Of a stretch of 64,000 nt of DNA, positions 60,887-64,000 are shown piece after piece. The DNA comes from Streptomyces avidinii (lineage in GTDB: Bacteria; Actinomycetota; Actinomycetes; Streptomycetales; Streptomycetaceae). The translations under genes and the position numbers were made by a program. The notes under the pieces are model-generated. The model was not told the DNA's origin and made no database searches. It saw nothing but the letters and a program-made list of their open reading frames with translations. Positions within the stretch are counted from its first letter, which is position 1; every line of letters begins with the position of its first letter. The stretch is taken from positions 62,001 to 126,000 of the forward strand of contig NZ_BMVL01000018.1 of the NCBI RefSeq assembly GCF_014650695.1. Reading direction: 5' to 3'.

Positions 60887-61753
60887 ATGACCGCGCTCTT
60901 CGCCCTGGCCACAGCCGTGCTGTGGGGGCTCGCCGACTTCGGCGGCGGGCTGCTGACCCGCCGGATCCCGGCGCTCACCGTGGTCGTCGTCTCGCAGATC
61001 GTCGCCGTCGTCGTGCTCGGCGCGGTGGTCCTGGGCACCGGCGCCTGGCGGGAGGCCGGGCCGCAGCTGTGGTTCGCGGTCGGCGCGGGCCTGGTCGGGC
61101 CGGTCGCCATGCTCAGCTTCTACAAGGCCCTGGCCCTCGGCCCGATGGGCGTGGTCTCCCCGCTGGGCTCCCTCGGCGTGGTCGTGCCCGTCACTGCCGG
61201 GCTGATGCTGGGCGAACGGCCCGGCCTCGGCCAGTTCGCGGGGATCGCGGTGGCCGTCGTCGGCATCGTCCTCGCCGGTGGCCCCGAGCTGCGCGGCGCA
61301 CCCGTACAGCGGCAGGCCGTCGTCCTCACCCTGGTCGCAGCCTTCGGCTTCGGCGCGGTGATGGCCCTGATCTCAGAGGCGTCCACCACCGTGACCGGGC
61401 TGTTCCTCGCGCTTTTCGTGCAGCGGGTCACCAATGTCACCGTCGGCGGCGCCGCCCTGTGGGCTCAGACCAGGCGCGGCATACCGGCCCTCCCTGCGGG
61501 CACGGGCCCGCGGGTCCTCCGGGGGCTGTTGCCCGCCCTGGCTTTCGTCGGCCTCGCAGACGTCGCGGCCAACGGCACCTACTCCATAGCCGCCCAGAAC
61601 GGCCCGGTCACCATGGCCGCCGTCCTGTCCTCGCTCTACCCGGTGATCACCGCGCTCGCCGCCTTCGCCGTCCTCAAGGAACGACTGCGCACGGTCCAGG
61701 CGGCAGGCGCGGGCCTGGCCCTCGCCGGAACCGTGCTCCTCGCCGCCGGCTGA
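60887..61753 (+). CDS. EamA/DMT family transporter
   Basis: 288 residues with ten hydrophobic segments in two EamA repeats (FALATAVLWGLADFGGGLL and FGFGAVMALISEAS begin the halves; LGPMGVVSPLGSLGVVVPV and NGPVTMAAVLSSLYPVITA end them). Such drug/metabolite transporters export amino acids, nucleosides or metabolites. It is divergent from an XRE-cupin regulator, which probably controls it. The ATG at 60887 lies after GCGAGG. Confidence 0.92.
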   Translation: MTALFALATAVLWGLADFGGGLLTRRIPALTVVVVSQIVAVVVLGAVVLGTGAWREAGPQLWFAVGAGLVGPVAMLSFYKALALGPMGVVSPLGSLGVVVPVTAGLMLGERPGLGQFAGIAVAVVGIVLAGGPELRGAPVQRQAVVLTLVAAFGFGAVMALISEASTTVTGLFLALFVQRVTNVTVGGAALWAQTRRGIPALPAGTGPRVLRGLLPALAFVGLADVAANGTYSIAAQNGPVTMAAVLSSLYPVITALAAFAVLKERLRTVQAAGAGLALAGTVLLAAG

Positions 61754-61768
61754 CCCGCCGGACACTTC

Positions 61769-62515
61769 CTAGGCGTGCTCGGCCTCCGCCAGCTCCGCCA
61801 GGCCACGCAGTTGCTCGGGCGTCATTCCGTGCGGGATCGGTACGGGCGCGGGCGTGCGCAGCGGCGGCTGCCAGCCCGTCTCCGGCTCCCAGCGCCGCAC
61901 GATGCGCGCCGGCGCCCCCGCCACCACCGCATGGTCCGGCACCTCGCCCCGTACGACGGCCCCCGCCGCCACCACGACGTTGCGGCCGAGCCGCGCCCCC
62001 GGCAGGATCACCGCGCCGGTGCCGAGCCAGCACCCCGGGCCGATCTTCACCGGCTCGCTGCGCGGCCACTGCCGGCCTACGGGCTGGTGCGGGTCGTCGT
62101 AACTGTGGTTGGTGGACGTGATGTAGACCCCGGGACCGCAGAAGGTGTTCGAGTCGATGGTGATGCGGGCGTCGGCGATGACATGACTCCCGCGGCCGAT
62201 GACCACCCCGTCGCCGAGCACCAGCATCGGCTCGGAGCCCAGGTCGAGGTCCGGCATCATGCCGGCGGTGAGGGTGACCTGCTCGCCGATGATGCAGTGC
62301 GCACCCAGGCGGATCCACCGCTCACCGAAGACCGTGCCCTGCGGGAAGGCGAGCCGGGTGCCGTCCCCGATCGCACCGAACCTGAGCCGCCCCGGGGTCT
62401 GCGCGGTGACCGCGCCGGCCTGCTGCATCCAGCGCCAGCCGGTGTGGACCACGCGGCTCGCCAGCCGGCGGCGCGCGGCCGTCAGAGATGAGAACGTGTT
62501 CTGTTTCTTCGGCAC
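61769..62515 (-). CDS. Hexapeptide-repeat (left-handed beta-helix) acyltransferase
   Basis: 248 residues. Imperfect [LIV]-G-x-x-x-x hexapeptides run from about 60 to 210 (VIGRGSHVIADARITI, KIGPGCWLGTGAVILPGARLGRNVVVAAGAVV), with the catalytic-type TNHSYDDP loop of the WcaF/Vat acetyltransferases. It should acylate a sugar or small molecule. Extended by an N-terminal basic segment and a C-terminal GMTPEQLRGLAELAEAE helix. Convergent with the EamA gene. Confidence 0.88.
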   Translation of the reverse strand: MPKKQNTFSSLTAARRRLASRVVHTGWRWMQQAGAVTAQTPGRLRFGAIGDGTRLAFPQGTVFGERWIRLGAHCIIGEQVTLTAGMMPDLDLGSEPMLVLGDGVVIGRGSHVIADARITIDSNTFCGPGVYITSTNHSYDDPHQPVGRQWPRSEPVKIGPGCWLGTGAVILPGARLGRNVVVAAGAVVRGEVPDHAVVAGAPARIVRRWEPETGWQPPLRTPAPVPIPHGMTPEQLRGLAELAEAEHA

Positions 62516-62653
62516 CCGGCCACGGTAGTGCGCCGGGCCCCGGTCACCCCGGCCACACTCCTGTGATCTTCACCCCATCGCCGGTGCGGCGGGGCGCGTG
62601 GCCTACGGTGCCGTTAGCGCGGCAACCGGACGACGGACGCAGAGGAAGAGAAC

Positions 62654-63199
62654 ATGACGCACCAGGCGGCCCAGGCACTCGTGGCGGGTGTCGGCGGCAA
62701 GAACCCGGACATCGACCCGACGGCCTTCACGGCCCCGACCTCGGTCGTGGTCGGCGACGTCACCCTCGCCGCCGGCGCCAGCATCTGGTACTCGGCGGTG
62801 CTGCGCGCCGACTGCGGCCCGATCACGCTCGGCGCCGACAGCAATGTGCAGGACAACTGCACGGTCCACGTGGACCCCGGCTTTCCCGTCTCGATCGGCG
62901 CGCGCGTCTCCATCGGCCACAACGCCGTGGTGCACGGCTGCACGGTCGAGGACGACTGCCTGATCGGGATGGGTGCGACCGTACTGAACGGTGCCGTGAT
63001 CGGCGCCGGTTCCCTCGTGGCGGCGCAGGCGCTGGTCCCGCAGGGCATGGTCGTCCCGCCCGGCTCACTGGTCGCGGGCGTGCCCGCCAAGGTGCGCCGC
63101 GAGCTGACCGACGAGGAGCGCGAGGGCATCAAGGTCAACGCCCTGATGTACGTGGAACTGTCCAAGCAGCACCGCGCCTCGGTGACCCCGAACGCCTAG
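62654..63199 (+). CDS. Gamma-class carbonic anhydrase-like protein
   Basis: 181 residues of the left-handed beta-helix with GDVTLAAGASIWYSAVLRAD, NCTVHVDPG and IGHNAVVHGCTVEDD, the metal His set of the gamma carbonic anhydrase/PaaY family. The usual length is 170-190. It may hydrate CO2 or act on CoA thioesters. The stop overlaps the convergent ankyrin gene by four bases. Confidence 0.93.
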   Translation: MTHQAAQALVAGVGGKNPDIDPTAFTAPTSVVVGDVTLAAGASIWYSAVLRADCGPITLGADSNVQDNCTVHVDPGFPVSIGARVSIGHNAVVHGCTVEDDCLIGMGATVLNGAVIGAGSLVAAQALVPQGMVVPPGSLVAGVPAKVRRELTDEEREGIKVNALMYVELSKQHRASVTPNA

Positions 63200-63660
63200 G
63201 TCGTCGCGGCTCCGAGGATCCTGCGGACGGCTCCGTGGTCCGGCCTGCGCGTGCCCGGCAGCGCGTGGTCGGCGGACTGCCGCCGGCCGGCCGTGGACCG
63301 CTCCCTCTGCGTCACTTCCCGCAGGGTCTGCTCGGTGAGGGCGGCGCCGCGCTCCAGGAGCCGCTCCACCGTGGCGGGGAAGCCGAAGCGCGCGGCCCAG
63401 TCGAGCGAGGTGCGGTCCCGCATCGTCTCCTCGATGTCGGCGCCCCGGTCCAGCAGCAGGTCCACGGTCTCCGGGCTCCCGCTCCCGCAGGAGGTGGCAG
63501 CCAGGACCAGCGGCACGTGGCGCAGCCGTCCGGCGGGGCCGCCCGGCTCGGCGCCGGCGTCGAGGAGGGCCCGGGCGAGACGGCGCGCGTTCGCCAGCGG
63601 GTGGTACTGCTCCGACCGTCCCTCGTCCGACCAGTCCCCGTCCGGGCGGTCCGCCGTCAT
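63196..63660 (-). CDS. Ankyrin-repeat protein
   Basis: 154 residues from an ATG inside the third (leftmost) copy of the 29-bp repeat. Ankyrin-like repeats are recognisable in LARALLDAGAEPGGPAGRL, PETVDLLLDRGADIEETM then SLDWAARFGFPATVERLLERGA, the usual G-A-D pattern. Probably a protein-binding module. It lies downstream of the DedA-like gene and is linked to it by overlapping ATGA stop/start codons. Confidence 0.82.
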   Translation of the reverse strand: MTADRPDGDWSDEGRSEQYHPLANARRLARALLDAGAEPGGPAGRLRHVPLVLAATSCGSGSPETVDLLLDRGADIEETMRDRTSLDWAARFGFPATVERLLERGAALTEQTLREVTQRERSTAGRRQSADHALPGTRRPDHGAVRRILGAATT

Positions 63661-63689
63661 TCGCCGACCGGTGTCCGGTCCGCCGTCAT
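63657..63689 (-). CDS. Ten-codon mini-ORF 2 (MTADRTPVGE)
   Basis: Identical to mini-ORF 1, starting at the ATG overlapping its stop and ending in a TGA that overlaps the ankyrin start codon. Likely a duplication product that may relay ribosomes. Confidence 0.35.
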   Translation of the reverse strand: MTADRTPVGE

Positions 63690-63718
63690 TCGCCGACCGG
63701 TGTCCGGTCCGCCGTCAT
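63686..63718 (-). CDS. Ten-codon mini-ORF 1 (MTADRTPVGE)
   Basis: Starts with ATG overlapping the DedA-like stop and ends in TGA that overlaps the next ATG. Its sequence is set entirely by the 29-bp repeat, so it is a by-product of duplication; whether it is translated as a relay in coupling is inference. Confidence 0.35.
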   Translation of the reverse strand: MTADRTPVGE

Positions 63719-64000
63719 TCGCCGACCGGTGTCCGGGTCGCCGGCTGGGCCGGGATCTCCGCCCCGGCCGGCGCGGGCACGGAGACCGCCTGCGCCGCCT
63801 TCTTCATCCGGCTGCGCACCACCAGCGTCACCGCGAGTCCGAACAGCACTGCGAGCCCCAGGGCCAGCCAGGAGAACCGCTTCAGCCACGGCTCGGCGAC
63901 GATCCCGACCGAGTAGATGACGGCCGTGGTGCCGCCCGCCCAGAGGATGCCGCCGAGGACGTTGGCGACCAGGAAGCGCCAGTACGGCATGTGCAGCACG
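63715..64000 (-). CDS. DedA-family membrane protein (5' end outside window)
   Basis: The visible C-terminal 94 residues contain HMPYWRFLVANVLGGILWAGG, the conserved region near the end of DedA proteins, then transmembrane helices (about IYSVGIVAEPWLKRF then LALGLAVLFGLAVTLVV), a basic stretch SRMKKAA and a Pro-rich tail ending TRTPVGE. DedA proteins are membrane proteins thought to flip lipid carriers such as undecaprenyl phosphate. The start lies beyond the right edge. Confidence 0.75.
   Translation of the reverse strand, partial: VLHMPYWRFLVANVLGGILWAGGTTAVIYSVGIVAEPWLKRFSWLALGLAVLFGLAVTLVVRSRMKKAAQAVSVPAPAGAEIPAQPATRTPVGE

Larger units (their letters stand above)
63648..63734. repeat. Three tandem copies of a 29-bp repeat spanning a stop/start junction
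   Basis: Copies at 63648-63676, 63677-63705 and 63706-63734 are identical (GGTCCGCCGTCATTCGCCGA, continuing to GTGTCC). On the minus strand each copy carries GGC GAA TGA with an overlapping ATGA start, so the original dedA-ankyrin junction was triplicated and two ten-codon mini-ORFs arose. Confidence 0.9.

Overview
The window is about 72-73% GC, has strong third-position GC bias, and uses many GTG starts and GGAGG-type ribosome binding sites. It carries families typical of streptomycetes: DUF397/XRE/HATPase trios, DUF5999, a streptavidin-like protein, MurT/GatD, a PHO box, and large intergenic GC-rich repeats. It is best read as a stretch of a Streptomyces (or close Kitasatospora-like) chromosome. 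No rRNA, tRNA, CRISPR array, integrase or complete insertion sequence was seen.

Left end (1-12.7 kb) is accessory. A leftward operon (MFS exporter, short-chain dehydrogenase, NRPS) opens the window; the NRPS runs off the left edge and reads as carrier-heterocyclisation-A(Cys)-carrier-C/E-like. A strong terminator separates it from a secreted streptavidin homologue with two altered biotin contacts. Then come a secreted beta-propeller protein, a small membrane protein, a remnant of a peptide-transporter permease, a lipoprotein of fibronectin type III domains, and a STAND/NB-ARC ATPase.

The middle (12.7-43.5 kb) is mostly conserved chromosome: an acyl-CoA dehydrogenase divergent from its probable TetR regulator with two operator-like palindromes; peptide deformylase; murT-gatD for lipid II amidation; pfkA; a CtaG-like membrane protein; a PlsC-type acyltransferase; a secreted tripeptidyl aminopeptidase; the urease operon ureABCFGD (no ureE, UreG with a His-rich N terminus); an HATPase divergent from an XRE-DUF397 pair; biotin synthesis (bioF divergent from bioB-bioA-bioD); two CNNM/CorC-type membrane proteins; purB; and a mismatch-specific uracil DNA glycosylase.

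The right part (43.5-64 kb) mixes regulators and housekeeping genes: a ROK regulator; a GntR regulator with a TGGTC-N2-GACCA operator; an alpha/beta hydrolase; Tat-exported alkaline phosphatase PhoD behind a PHO box; a membrane-ACT-GNAT fusion; a DUF885 peptidase-like protein; rhodanese and Lrp (divergent); sbcCD; a YigZ/IMPACT protein; a CoA-binding protein; an XRE-cupin regulator divergent from an EamA transporter; two left-handed beta-helix proteins; and an ankyrin protein joined to a DedA gene through a triplicated 29-bp stop/start junction.

The non-coding DNA is rich in structure: several very long hairpins between convergent genes, a roughly 160-bp near-palindromic element, a 3 x 72-bp tandem array whose first copy supplies the bioD stop codon, and a two-component remnant in which a histidine-kinase fragment is joined to a LuxR-type helix-turn-helix.
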